Shown here: piece after piece, positions 8,620 through 17,577 of the stretch | Position numbering within the stretch: the stretch's first letter is position 1 | Layout of the letters: every line of letters begins with the position of its first letter | NCBI GenBank assembly: GCA_910588505.1 | Contig: CAJUPQ010000008.1 | Span: 6,495-70,494, forward strand | Length of the DNA: 64,000 bases | DNA from: an uncultured Hungatella sp. | Lineage (GTDB): Bacteria; Bacillota; Clostridia; Lachnospirales; Lachnospiraceae | Reading direction: 5' to 3' | Notes under the pieces: model-generated | The model's database searches: none | What the model saw: only the letters and a program-made list of their open reading frames with translations | What the model was told of the DNA's origin: nothing | Made by a program: the position numbers and the translations under genes

Positions 8620-9918
8620 CTAAGAATCCCCCAGCCGCTCCTTCAGCCGCTCTATCACCATGGCGTCATAATCCGTATTCCTCTGCTCAAAATTGTGGAA
8701 CTGGTTTTTGGCCGGCTTCACCGCTGCCCCAGCCTTACCGCCCCGCTTATTGTCCCGCTCCCGCTGCTGGTCCATCTTCTGAATATCCGCCATAACCCGG
8801 ACTCCCCCCTTTTTCCAGTCTGTAAGGATCTTGTCCGCATAGGAAAAGCTGGGTTTGTGGATGGCCTTTAAGGTCCTGTTGCAGGCTTCCAGCACAATAT
8901 CCTTGGTAAACCCAAACTCCCGAAACCACCTGCGTATCATCTCCTGTTCCGAGTTCCCGGGCCGCCGATCGCTGATGCCGAAGGCCCGCATCACCGCAAA
9001 TCCTTCCTTAGAAAACGTGGAGGTGTACGCCTTAGCCTCATCCACAGTCCGAAATCCCTTCTCATGCCAGTTAATGGCAACGGATTCCAGATAGCGGATG
9101 CTGCAATGGCCGTTCTGAACACAGTACTCCACCAGATATTCCAAAAGCTCCACTGACATATGCAGCGCGTCATACAGATACGCGAACACCTCGCACTCCC
9201 TGGGAGTAAAGATCTTGTCCATGTACTTCTGGGATATGTATAAAAGCTGGGTAAAATCCTCCTGGTCCGCCAAGCGGCTTACCTGCTCCGGGGTATAGGT
9301 CTTTCTCGGAGAAGACGGAGACGGATCTGCCTTAACCGGACGGGCCTGCTCTCCTGGGGTATTGGAAGAAACGCCGGCCTCTCTCTTTCCAGCGCTTGGC
9401 ACATACCCTGGCATGGGCTCCGGGACAAAGCCATTATCCGCTGTCCTTCTGCCTAAATCATTACCACCATTCCCAGATGACGCTCTTCTCCCAACATCAC
9501 TGCCTATAGCCCCAGATACCGTCTTCCTCCCAACATCACTGACTATAGCCCCAGATATCGTCTTCCTCCCAACATCATCGCCTGTAGTTCCATTTCCTGA
9601 TGTCGGCGCGCCCACTACCTGTCCTGCCGCCGCACCCGCCTTTTCCTGACCTCCATAGCTTCCGGCTCCTGTCTCCGCCGCATCTCTGACGCTTTCCTCC
9701 TCCAGTACTCCAAGCCGCACCCAATATCCCACAGCCCTCTTCACATCCGACTCCGTATGGTCCAGCGCATCGGCAATCTGGCCCACATCCCGAACCTGGC
9801 CCTCATGCCGCAGAATATACAGATATACTTTCACATACTCCCCATTGGCCCCTGCCATGTACTTGTCAATAAACTCATTGGCAACCATGGTTGCATTTAG
9901 TTTTAAACAACTTTTCAT
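8620..9918 (-). CDS. DnaD-domain primosome protein
   Basis: 432 residues. The N-terminal winged-helix region (about 10-75) is followed by a low-complexity linker holding four 13-residue tandem repeats (115-166). The C-terminal DnaB_2/DnaD helical domain (about 210-380) has the typical RWFREFGFTKDIVLEACNRT and YADKILTDWKKGG segments, then a basic tail. DnaD/DnaB proteins act with DnaA and the loader to bring the helicase to DNA. The start at 9918 has a GGTGA site. The upstream gap carries a cluster of DnaA boxes, which suggests control by DnaA. Whether it is the functional DnaD or DnaB equivalent cannot be decided here. Confidence 0.88.
   Translation of the reverse strand: MKSCLKLNATMVANEFIDKYMAGANGEYVKVYLYILRHEGQVRDVGQIADALDHTESDVKRAVGYWVRLGVLEEESVRDAAETGAGSYGGQEKAGAAAGQVVGAPTSGNGTTGDDVGRKTISGAIVSDVGRKTVSGAIGSDVGRRASSGNGGNDLGRRTADNGFVPEPMPGYVPSAGKREAGVSSNTPGEQARPVKADPSPSSPRKTYTPEQVSRLADQEDFTQLLYISQKYMDKIFTPRECEVFAYLYDALHMSVELLEYLVEYCVQNGHCSIRYLESVAINWHEKGFRTVDEAKAYTSTFSKEGFAVMRAFGISDRRPGNSEQEMIRRWFREFGFTKDIVLEACNRTLKAIHKPSFSYADKILTDWKKGGVRVMADIQKMDQQRERDNKRGGKAGAAVKPAKNQFHNFEQRNTDYDAMVIERLKERLGDS
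9421..9576 (-). repeat. 39-bp coding tandem repeat in the DnaD-like gene
   Basis: Four units of 39 bp encode 13-residue repeats: DVGRKTISGAIVS, DVGRKTVSGAIGS, DVGRRASSGNGGN and DLGRRTADNGFVP. The first three are close at DNA level (shared ccaacatcac/t words at 9491, 9530 and 9569). It lies in the linker between the two folded domains and keeps frame. Confidence 0.9.
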
Positions 9919-9992
9919 ATCCGCAATTCACCCTGTCTTTCTTCTCTTTTCCCATCATACCATATGTCACCAAAAAAGAAAATAGCGGGAAT

Positions 9993-10188
9993 TTATCCAC
10001 CATTCCATTGTGGATAATGTGGATAATGTGCATATCAGGTCAACATAAATCCGAAAAATATGTCAAAACATGTCGAACCCCCGCATACAACGGATTCTGA
10101 AATTGGCAGACGACTTATTATGTAAATTAAGAAATCCACAGTAGTTTTCGACGGAAAATGTTGAAAACTCTGTGGATAATGTGGATAA
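9993..10188 (-). promoter_or_regulatory. DnaA-box cluster upstream of the primosome operon
   Basis: The gap between murC and the DnaD-like gene holds four perfect DnaA boxes (TGTGGATAA, complement of TTATCCACA) at 10009-10017, 10018-10026, 10171-10179 and 10180-10188, as two directly abutting pairs. An imperfect TGTGCATAT continues the first pair at 10027-10035, and TTATCCACC lies inverted at 9993-10001. The downstream genes are DnaD-like and DnaI-like. DnaA-mediated transcriptional control, or DnaA titration, is the natural reading. Confidence 0.85.
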
Positions 10189-10189
10189 C

Positions 10190-11578
10190 TCATCTTCCAA
10201 GAAGGTTTTCCCCCACTTTTACGATATCTCCGGCCCCCATAGTTATCAACAAATCACCCTTGACACAATTTTCTAAAATAAATGTTTCAATCTCGTCAAA
10301 CGATGAAAAGTAGTGGGCCTTTGTCCCCAGGGCCTCAACCCTCCCGGCAATATCCCCGGAACTGATGCCCAGATCATCCGTCTCCCTGGCCGCATAGATA
10401 TCCGCCAGCACCACCTCGTCCGCTGCCGCCAGGCTCCGGGCAAACTCGTCAAGAAACGCCTTTGTCCTGGTGTAAGTGTGAGGCTGGAACACACACCACA
10501 GCTTCCTGTGGGGATAATTCTTCGCCGTAGCCAAGGTAGCCGCTATCTCCCTGGGATGGTGGGCATAATCGTCAATAATAGTAACCCCGCAGATCTCCCC
10601 CTTTTTCTCAAACCTGCGGTCCGTCCCCGCAAAATTCGCCAGCCCTCTCTTAGTATGTTCCAGGCTGACTCCCAGCTCCCGGCACAGCGCGATCGCCGCC
10701 AGAGCATTGTAAACATTGTGCTCCCCAGGCACCCCGAGGGTAATGCTCTCTGCCTTCTCCCCGCCTATGAGTAAGTCAAAAGTATCCCGCGCGTATTCAT
10801 CATACGTAATATGGCCCGCACTGTAGTCACTGTCAGCACCTTTCCCCACTGTTACCACCCGGCAGGATAAGCCTTCTATAATCTCCTGAAACCGATCAAT
10901 ATCACTGTTGATGATCAGCACTCCGTCATCCGGCAGCTTCTCGGCAAATTTCCGGAACGAACTGCGGATGTGGTTAATATCCCTAAAATAATCCAGATGA
11001 TCCTCCTCAATATTCAGGATTACCGCCATATTGGGGAAGAAAGAAAGAAAGCTGTCCGTGTACTCGCAGGCCTCCGTGACAAAAATATCAGAACCTCCCA
11101 CCCGGATATTGCCTCCAATGGAATGGAGGATACCTCCGACCGATATGGTAGGATCTTTCTCTGCCGCCATAAGGATCTCCGCTGCCATAGATGTGGTGGT
11201 AGTCTTCCCGTGAGTCCCTGCAATCCCGGCAGCGTATCTGTAATTTTTCATCATCTGCCCTAAAAGCTGAGCCCGGCTCAGCATAGGAAGCCCCGCCTTT
11301 TTCGCCGCCTGAAACTCCGGGTTATCCTCATGGACAGCCGCCGTGTAGACAACTACGCCAATCTCCCCATCCAGCTCCTCAATATTAGAAGCCTGCTGCC
11401 CGTAAAACACCCTGGCCCCCTTTGCCCTGAGATGTTCTGTCAACTCTGATCTATGAGAATCCGAACCGGACACTGCAAAGCCCTCCTCCATGAGGATCTC
11501 CGCCAGGCCGCTCATACTGATGCCTCCGATTCCGATAAAATGTACATGCTCCGGTTTCTGAAAATCTATCTGATACAT
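10190..11578 (-). CDS. murC: UDP-N-acetylmuramate--L-alanine ligase
   Basis: Adds L-Ala to UDP-MurNAc, the first step of the peptidoglycan stem peptide, in the cytoplasm. 462 residues, the normal length. It shows the N-terminal UDP-binding motif (HFIGIGGISMSGLAEIL), the Mur ligase ATP loop (AGTHGKTTTT near residue 115), the EACEY motif, NIEEDHLDYF, and the C-terminal IDDYAHHPREI and FQPHTYTRTKAF. The start follows GGAGG. It stands alone, away from any division/cell-wall cluster. Upstream on the same strand a terminator ends the sugar-kinase unit and a TATAAT box (11632-11637) may start murC transcription. Confidence 0.97.
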   Translation of the reverse strand: MYQIDFQKPEHVHFIGIGGISMSGLAEILMEEGFAVSGSDSHRSELTEHLRAKGARVFYGQQASNIEELDGEIGVVVYTAAVHEDNPEFQAAKKAGLPMLSRAQLLGQMMKNYRYAAGIAGTHGKTTTTSMAAEILMAAEKDPTISVGGILHSIGGNIRVGGSDIFVTEACEYTDSFLSFFPNMAVILNIEEDHLDYFRDINHIRSSFRKFAEKLPDDGVLIINSDIDRFQEIIEGLSCRVVTVGKGADSDYSAGHITYDEYARDTFDLLIGGEKAESITLGVPGEHNVYNALAAIALCRELGVSLEHTKRGLANFAGTDRRFEKKGEICGVTIIDDYAHHPREIAATLATAKNYPHRKLWCVFQPHTYTRTKAFLDEFARSLAAADEVVLADIYAARETDDLGISSGDIAGRVEALGTKAHYFSSFDEIETFILENCVKGDLLITMGAGDIVKVGENLLGR

Positions 11579-11639
11579 ACTGGCCTCCGCCTTTTCCTTA
11601 ATTTAGGACCATCATAATCCGCCCTTTCCTTATTATAAT

Positions 11640-11677
11640 AAAAAAAGACGAGAAAATCTACACAATCTCCCGTCTTT
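11640..11677 (-). terminator. Terminator after the PfkB kinase gene
   Basis: On the minus strand a stem (AAAGACG / CGTCTTT, extended past a bulge by AGA/TCT) is followed by a run of T and TTATTATAATAAG. A TATAAT inside this tail could also serve as the murC -10 box. Confidence 0.75.
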
Positions 11678-11691
11678 CTTTCATTAATCTT

Positions 11692-11765
11692 CCTACTGCT
11701 GCCATTACGCTTTTCCACGGTCAGCGCGGTAAACGCGCAGACATGTCTGAACTGTTACCTACTGC
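11692..11765. repeat. 66-bp hairpin repeat element, copy A
   Basis: A core nearly identical to 49311-49386 contains two small inverted repeats, CAGACATGTCTG and GCGCGTTTACCGCGC (minus strand). It is flanked by 8-base direct repeats CCTACTGC (11692-11699 and 11758-11765), 66 bases apart. The right repeat contains the stop codon of the sugar kinase. See findings. Confidence 0.85.
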
Positions 11766-12724
11766 CTTCCTGCTTCCATCTCCTCCATCGTAGGGTAGGA
11801 AGCGATGGCTCCATGCTTTGTGACGCTGATGCCGCAGAATGCATTGGCAAACTCCAGGTATTCTGCCATCTTTTCACCGGTCACCTTTCCCAGGCTCTCC
11901 GCAGTCACCCCGTCCTCTGCCAGGCAGTGCAAAAAGGAACCAATAAACCCGTCTCCGGCTCCTGTTGTATCCACAGCCTTCACTTTCTTCCCGGCTGCTG
12001 TCCCCTTATCATGAGCCGTATAGCACTCCGCCCCGTCAGAACCCTTTGTGTAAATGACCATGCGGGTATTGCCCTTAAAAAGCTCCGGAAGCGCCTTCTC
12101 AATATCACTGTGGCCGGTAATAAACTCCAGCTCCTCATCCGATATCTTCAGCACATGGGCAAGGGGCATAAACTCCAGGACCGCCTCCTTAAGCTTCCCT
12201 GTATCCTCCCAAAGCTGCAGCCGCAGATTCGGGTCAAAACTGATAAGAGCGCCCTTCTTAACAGCATATTCAATGGCCTTTCTGTGAGCCTCCTTCATGG
12301 GGAAATCCCCCAGGGACACCGAACAAAAATGAAGGGCAAACGCATCCTCAAACCACTCTTCCCTCACATCCTCCGCCTTTAAAAGCATATCCGCCCCCGG
12401 CTTCCGGTAAAAAGAAAACTCCCGGTTCCCGTCCCCCTTAAGGGCCACAAACGCCAAAGAAGTATTAGCCTCCCTGGTTCTCTTCACATACTGACACCCA
12501 ATCCCGCAAGCCGCGAACGTCTCCATGATCTTATCCCCAAATGGGTCGTCCCCCAGCTGAGTGATCATAGCCGCCTCTCCGCCCAGCTTCACGAAAGCCC
12601 CGCATACATTAGCCGGCGCGCCGCCTACAGCAGGCTGAAACCCTTTTACATGTTTCAACTCTTTCCCGGTCTCCTCCGGAATAAAGTCGATCAAAGCCTC
12701 TCCGATTGCCAGCAATCTCTTCAT
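11759..12724 (-). CDS. PfkB-family carbohydrate kinase (fructokinase-like)
   Basis: 321 residues from the ATG at 12724, which follows AGGAGGAAG; an in-frame upstream extension lacks a ribosome site. It shows the N-terminal glycine motif (AVGGAPANVCGAFVKLGG), the second PfkB signature (KAVDTTGAGDGFIGSFL) with catalytic Asp, and SFDPNLRLQLWED, which resembles bacterial fructokinases. It should phosphorylate fructose or a related ketose with ATP. A PfkB kinase for 2-keto-3-deoxygluconate or a nucleoside is possible but less like it. An AIM24-family gene lies just upstream on the same strand. A 66-bp repeat element abuts the stop. Confidence 0.88.
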   Translation of the reverse strand: MKRLLAIGEALIDFIPEETGKELKHVKGFQPAVGGAPANVCGAFVKLGGEAAMITQLGDDPFGDKIMETFAACGIGCQYVKRTREANTSLAFVALKGDGNREFSFYRKPGADMLLKAEDVREEWFEDAFALHFCSVSLGDFPMKEAHRKAIEYAVKKGALISFDPNLRLQLWEDTGKLKEAVLEFMPLAHVLKISDEELEFITGHSDIEKALPELFKGNTRMVIYTKGSDGAECYTAHDKGTAAGKKVKAVDTTGAGDGFIGSFLHCLAEDGVTAESLGKVTGEKMAEYLEFANAFCGISVTKHGAIASYPTMEEMEAGRQ

Positions 12725-12743
12725 ACAAAAATCTTCCTCCTTT

Positions 12744-13430
12744 TTATTTCCCGCTTGTGGGGATAAACCGCGCGATCCGACCTGCAAACTCCGCGATATT
12801 CTGGGTCTGCAGGATCACTCTCCCCGGCCCTACAAGTTTAGTCAAGAACAGCCCCTCACCGCCAAAAAAAATATTCCCCAGCCCTTTTACCGTCTCGATC
12901 TCATATCCAACAGTCTTCTCAAAAGCCACCACATTGCCCGTATCCACCTTAAGCACCTCCCCGGCGCCCAGATGCTTTTCCACCATGTCTCCGTCGATCT
13001 CCAAAAACGCCATGCCCTGGCCGTTAATATCCTGAAGAATAAATCCTTCCCCTCCGAAAAGCCCGGCGGAAAATTTCTTTGTAAATGTAATATCAAGATT
13101 CACGCTGTCCTGGGCGCACAAAAACGCCCCCTTCTGACAGATCAGCCCTCCGTTTACGCTGACATCAACCGGCAGGATACGCCCTGCCACTGTGGACGCG
13201 AACGCGATCATAGCCCCGGCCCGCCTTGCCTGATAAGTGGCCATAAACATCGACTCTCCGGAAAACATACGGCCCAGCCCCTTCATCAGGCCCCCTTTTG
13301 TGTTGGTGGACATCTCCACCCCATCGGTCATCCATGCCATACCCCCTGACTGGGTGTACATACTCTCCCCTGGCACGTCAAACATCACCTCAATGGCTGG
13401 CATCGTGTCTCCAATAATCCGATACTGCAT
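12744..13430 (-). CDS. AIM24/TIGR00266-family protein
   Basis: 228 residues rich in beta strand and glycine, with the recurring pattern of this family: MQYRIIGDTMPAIEV at the start, GGLMKGLGRMFSGES, GGEGFILQDINGQGMAFLE, and FFGGEGLFLTKLVGPGRV near the end. The two GGEG(F/L)(I/F)L segments mark an internal duplication that builds a TRAP-like beta sandwich. No signal peptide or membrane segment. The biochemical role in bacteria is not established. It ends 19 bases before the PfkB kinase start and is likely co-transcribed with it. Confidence 0.85.
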   Translation of the reverse strand: MQYRIIGDTMPAIEVMFDVPGESMYTQSGGMAWMTDGVEMSTNTKGGLMKGLGRMFSGESMFMATYQARRAGAMIAFASTVAGRILPVDVSVNGGLICQKGAFLCAQDSVNLDITFTKKFSAGLFGGEGFILQDINGQGMAFLEIDGDMVEKHLGAGEVLKVDTGNVVAFEKTVGYEIETVKGLGNIFFGGEGLFLTKLVGPGRVILQTQNIAEFAGRIARFIPTSGK

Positions 13431-13602
13431 AGACTTATTCTCCTCTCCCTGATATAAAATCCGTTCTTAACTTAATCTTATCGCATCCCATGAAATGATT
13501 CAAGTTTTTTTGCCTGTTTTTTGCAAAATTTACGAACTTACTATGCCATTTTTCCCTGTTTTGATTTATAATATAGACATCAATGAGAAAGGACCCTTTG
13601 TC

Positions 13603-16600
13603 ATGAATTTTATAAAAAAATTCATCCGTTTTCTGTTTGCCGCTATATTCAGTATCTTAGGCGCCATCGGATGGCTTTTGCAGACTCTGCTTCAAACCGT
13701 CACTGTGGCCCTCATCCTCTGTCTTATTGCGGGAGCTGTTGTCTTTATGAAAGTAAAGCCCCATCTGGAGCGAAGTCGGCAGGTGGCTTATGATACCCTG
13801 GCTCAGATGGAACGGGATGATTTCAGTATGCTCTCCGACACGGAAATCTTTGATAAGGATGGAAAGCGCATCGGCCTTATCAATGCCGGCCACTACGAGT
13901 ATGTGGATATTTCCAAGATCAGCCTGAATCTTCAAAACGCCTACATAGCTCAGGAGGACCGCCGCTTTAAGATCCACAACGGCGTTGACTGGATCGCCAC
14001 TACCCGGGCGGGCCTGGCCCTTATTAAACACAGGGGCGCCATCACCCAGGGCGGAAGCACCATTACCCAGCAGATCATCAAGAATACCTACCTGACCCAG
14101 GAAAAAACGTTTACCCGGAAGATGGTGGAGATCCTTCTTGCCCCGGAGATTGAGAAGACCTACTCCAAAGCTGATATCATGGAATTTTACTGCAACACCA
14201 ACTTTTACGGCCACCAGTGCTACGGCGTCCAGGCTGCCAGCCGCTATTATTTCGGGAAAAACGCTTCGGACCTGGACGTCCACGAGGCCGCCGTACTGGT
14301 GGGGATCAGCAACAGCCCCTCAGCTTACGACCCGGTTCTCCACCCGGACGCAGCCCTGAAAAAGCGCAATGAAGTGCTGAAAAGTATGCTGGAGGTGGAC
14401 ATGCTCACCCAGGAAGAGTACGAAAAAGCCGTCTCCCAGTCCCTGCGCGTCATCCAGGAACAGCAGGAGGGAACCGACGACAGCTATCTCACCAGCTATG
14501 CCATCCACTGCGCCGCCCTGGAGCTGATGAAGCAGGAGGATTTTCCCTTCCGCTACACCTTCTCGGACAAGCCGGATTATGACGCCTACATGGAAAAATA
14601 CACGGCAGCTTACAACGAAAAGAATGACTCCATCCGAAACGGCGGATACAAAATCTACACCTCCCTGGACCAGAACATCCAGAACATGCTCCAAACCAGT
14701 CTGGACGAGGTCCTGTCCTCCTACACGGAACTTCAGGACAACGGCAAATACGCTCTCCAGGGAGCCGCGGTCATTGTTGATAACCAGACCAACTATGTAG
14801 TGGCTATTGTAGGAGGCCGGGGTACGGAGGACCAGTTTAACCGGGCCTACCTAAGCGCCAGGCAGCCGGGCAGCACCATCAAGCCTCTTCTTGACTACGG
14901 CCCTGCCTTTGACACAGGAGAATACTACCCGTCCCGCATTGTAGACGACCACCAGTGGGACGATGGCCCTGCCAACAGCGGCGGACACTACTACGGGCCT
15001 GTGACCGTGCGGGAGGCCTTAAACCGCAGCCTTAACACCGTTGCGTGGCAGGTGCTGGAGGACATTGGCATTGACACCGGCTTAAGCTACCTGGACAACA
15101 TGCAGTTCCAGAGGCTGACCTATGTAGATAACGGAGTCCCGGCCCTTAGTATAGGTGGTTTTACCAACGGAGTCCGGGTAGTGGACATGGCCAAAGGGTT
15201 CAGCACCCTGGCCAACAATGGGGTATACAATGACAGAACCTGCATCCTGAAGATTGAACATGAGCAGGAAGGAGACCTTACTGCCCGCTCCTTTGCGGTT
15301 ACCAGACAGGTTTACACCATTGACACCGCCTTTATGCTTACAGACATCTTAAAAGGAACCATCAGCTCCCCCTACGGAACCGGACGTGCTTTAAAGCTTT
15401 CCGTTGACATGCCTGTTGCCGGAAAGACTGGCACCACCAACAGCAGCAAAGACACCTGGTTCTGCGGCTACACCCGCTACTACACCGGAGCTGTGTGGGT
15501 GGGCTATGACACGCCCCGGTCCATGCCTGGCATCTTTGGCAGCACCTACGCAGGGGTGATCTGGAAAAATGTTATGAACCAGCTTCATGAAGGACTGGAA
15601 CCCTGGGACTGGGAACAGCCAGAGACGGTTGTAAAGGATTCCTATGACCCAGCCACCGGGGCAAGGCTTCATCCTACTTATGTGATCGCTTCCCGGGACG
15701 GTTCGTCCCGGAAGCCGTCCTCCACTAGCGCAGCGGCCCCTCCCGCCGCGCCTCCTGCCGCGCCTGCAGCTCCTCAGCCGACGGAAACCGCTCCGGCCCC
15801 GCAGGAGACGCAGCCGGAAGAGACAACTCCGGCTCAGACTCTGCCCCGGCCCATAGGCCCCGGATATGCTCCTACTGTGCCCAGCACGGAAGCCGCGGGC
15901 GTTTCCGACAATTCCCCGGATGTCCTGGTGACTCCGGAGACGCCGCCCTGGGCTTCGGCAGGCAGAAATACTCTGCTTTTCACCTCTGCGGAGACGCCTG
16001 ATGCCGGCGAGGCAGTATTCTTTAAAACCTCCGTAACCGGACCGGGAGCCCAGTCCCAGGGACCAGGGCAATCAGAAAGGGAGACAGATCCCGCCACCGT
16101 TCCTGTAAGACCAGGGCCGGGAGTCACTCCGCAAGTCTCCCAGCCGGCTGTGCAGGAGACTGAGGGGCAACCGGAAACTGCGGAAGTTTCCTCCCCTGCC
16201 CCAGCGCCGACACCGCCCGCCCCCCAGCCGTCGGACACCCCTTATGTAGAGCCGTCCCCTCAGGCAGGTACTCACCTGGTAGACTATTTCAGCAACAGCG
16301 CAGAACTGCGCGCCAGCCAGCACCTTACGGACAAGACCCAGAGCAGGCTGGTAGAGGAACTGGAAGGGCTTATCACCGCATTTGAAAATAAGACCATCAA
16401 CTCTGCGGATGATGTCTACACCGTCCGTCAGGATTACAAGGACATCTCCGCAAAACTAAAGCAGGTTCAGGACGGGGAAGACCGGCGCCGCCTTTATGAC
16501 CGGTGTGAAAGCCGCTGGCTGGAATTTTCCTCCATCATTGATACTATGGGAGAAACCATCCGGGTTTATGAGGAAAAACAAGACCTGCTGGAACAGCAGC

Positions 16601-16986
16601 AGCACAGAAAGGCAGAGGAACAAGCGGCCCTTGACCGAAAAAACCAGGAGATTCAGGACAGGATCACTTCCTTTGAGACTGCGCTGCAGATGCTGGAGGC
16701 CATGGAGTATCAGTCCCAGGACGCAGAAAGCCTGGCGAACACTGCCATTGCCAAGCTGGGAGAATTATACGGGTATGCGGATACGGAAAGTTACCGGATA
16801 CGCCTGGACGCTGCCATCCGCCGCATCCGCTCCCTTCCTACGGAAGCTGAGTGGAATGCCCAGGAGGCCCAGAAAAAGGCTGACGCCATATCCCAGGGCG
16901 CAAAAGAACAGCAGGCCCTGTACCAGACCCTAACAGCAGAAAAACGTTACTGGAACACGCCATCTTACGGACCAGGGAGGAACTGA
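13603..16986 (+). CDS. Class A penicillin-binding protein (PBP1A-like) with long C-terminal extension
   Basis: 1127 residues from the ATG at 13603 (site GAAAGGA; TATAAT at 13567-13572). A membrane anchor lies at about 10-50. The glycosyltransferase domain shows EDRRFKIHNGVDW and GGSTITQQIIKN. The transpeptidase domain has the active Ser in PGSTIKP, SLN in NRSLNTVA and KTGTT. It polymerises and cross-links peptidoglycan outside the membrane. From about residue 705 comes a Pro/Ala/Thr/Glu-rich linker of ~190 residues, then a predicted coiled-coil domain of ~230 residues (about 890-1127), which is unusual. A small membrane protein gene follows after 2 bases. Confidence 0.95.
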   Translation: MNFIKKFIRFLFAAIFSILGAIGWLLQTLLQTVTVALILCLIAGAVVFMKVKPHLERSRQVAYDTLAQMERDDFSMLSDTEIFDKDGKRIGLINAGHYEYVDISKISLNLQNAYIAQEDRRFKIHNGVDWIATTRAGLALIKHRGAITQGGSTITQQIIKNTYLTQEKTFTRKMVEILLAPEIEKTYSKADIMEFYCNTNFYGHQCYGVQAASRYYFGKNASDLDVHEAAVLVGISNSPSAYDPVLHPDAALKKRNEVLKSMLEVDMLTQEEYEKAVSQSLRVIQEQQEGTDDSYLTSYAIHCAALELMKQEDFPFRYTFSDKPDYDAYMEKYTAAYNEKNDSIRNGGYKIYTSLDQNIQNMLQTSLDEVLSSYTELQDNGKYALQGAAVIVDNQTNYVVAIVGGRGTEDQFNRAYLSARQPGSTIKPLLDYGPAFDTGEYYPSRIVDDHQWDDGPANSGGHYYGPVTVREALNRSLNTVAWQVLEDIGIDTGLSYLDNMQFQRLTYVDNGVPALSIGGFTNGVRVVDMAKGFSTLANNGVYNDRTCILKIEHEQEGDLTARSFAVTRQVYTIDTAFMLTDILKGTISSPYGTGRALKLSVDMPVAGKTGTTNSSKDTWFCGYTRYYTGAVWVGYDTPRSMPGIFGSTYAGVIWKNVMNQLHEGLEPWDWEQPETVVKDSYDPATGARLHPTYVIASRDGSSRKPSSTSAAAPPAAPPAAPAAPQPTETAPAPQETQPEETTPAQTLPRPIGPGYAPTVPSTEAAGVSDNSPDVLVTPETPPWASAGRNTLLFTSAETPDAGEAVFFKTSVTGPGAQSQGPGQSERETDPATVPVRPGPGVTPQVSQPAVQETEGQPETAEVSSPAPAPTPPAPQPSDTPYVEPSPQAGTHLVDYFSNSAELRASQHLTDKTQSRLVEELEGLITAFENKTINSADDVYTVRQDYKDISAKLKQVQDGEDRRRLYDRCESRWLEFSSIIDTMGETIRVYEEKQDLLEQQQHRKAEEQAALDRKNQEIQDRITSFETALQMLEAMEYQSQDAESLANTAIAKLGELYGYADTESYRIRLDAAIRRIRSLPTEAEWNAQEAQKKADAISQGAKEQQALYQTLTAEKRYWNTPSYGPGRN

Positions 16987-16988
16987 CA

Positions 16989-17489
16989 TTGGACAAGATA
17001 TCTTTTGAAAACGAGAAGGACGCAGACGCTCTTATGGATGAGCTAAGTCCCAGGGTGGAATCCCCCTCAGAGATTTCAGAACTGGCTTCCACTGTGGCTA
17101 TTCCTCTGGATACACCTGTAAAAGACGGTTTGGGGAATGGAAAAAGAACTGGCGGCTCAAAGGACACGCTAAAAAATTCCGGAAAAGCAAAGAAAAAGAC
17201 AACGGCAAAAGACAAGCCTGCCGCTGCTTCCACAGACGCGGCAGCTGTCTCTGTTCCGGTCCGCCACTGGTTCGTGACTCTGATGTGCATGAATATTCCC
17301 ATTATTGGCTGGATCTATCTCATGATTCTGGCCTGCAGCCCCTCCAAGGGACCAAGGCGGGACTTTGCCAAGGCGTATCTGCTGTATAAGCTGATATTCC
17401 TGCTATTGTCCCTGGCGATTCTGGCTGTGGCTGTGCATTATGGGCTGGAGGTTCTGAATAAGGTTTTGGCTTATATGGAGATGTTGTAG
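16989..17489 (+). CDS. Hypothetical membrane protein downstream of PBP1A
   Basis: 166 residues from a TTG start preceded by GGGAGG. The first ~95 residues are polar, with an acidic start then a Lys/Ala/Thr-rich segment (SGKAKKKTTAKDKPAAAS). Two hydrophobic segments follow: about 97-117 (MCMNIPIIGWIYLMILAC) and about 131-153. It is almost fused to the PBP gene (2-base gap), so joint expression is near certain and a role near the PBP at the membrane is plausible. I do not recognise a family. Confidence 0.75.
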   Translation: MDKISFENEKDADALMDELSPRVESPSEISELASTVAIPLDTPVKDGLGNGKRTGGSKDTLKNSGKAKKKTTAKDKPAAASTDAAAVSVPVRHWFVTLMCMNIPIIGWIYLMILACSPSKGPRRDFAKAYLLYKLIFLLLSLAILAVAVHYGLEVLNKVLAYMEML

Positions 17490-17500
17490 TAAAGAGAATG

Positions 17501-17543
17501 CATCCAATATCAACAGGAAATGCCCTGCTTTTGATATTGGATG
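17501..17543. terminator. Large inverted repeat after the PBP operon
   Basis: A perfect 13-bp inverted repeat (CATCCAATATCAA / TTGATATTGGATG) with an inner CAGG/CCTG pair. No T tract follows on the plus strand, so it may end transcription poorly or be a remnant. It separates the PBP operon from the decayed ATPase gene. Confidence 0.5.
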
Positions 17544-17577
17544 TTACTGTTCACAGTTGTTGTATAATTGAGTGAGC

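Noticed and set aside
9993..10188. DnaA-box cluster as the chromosome origin
   Set aside because: No dnaA, dnaN, rpmH or other origin-linked gene is in the window. A regulatory or titration site is the simpler reading.
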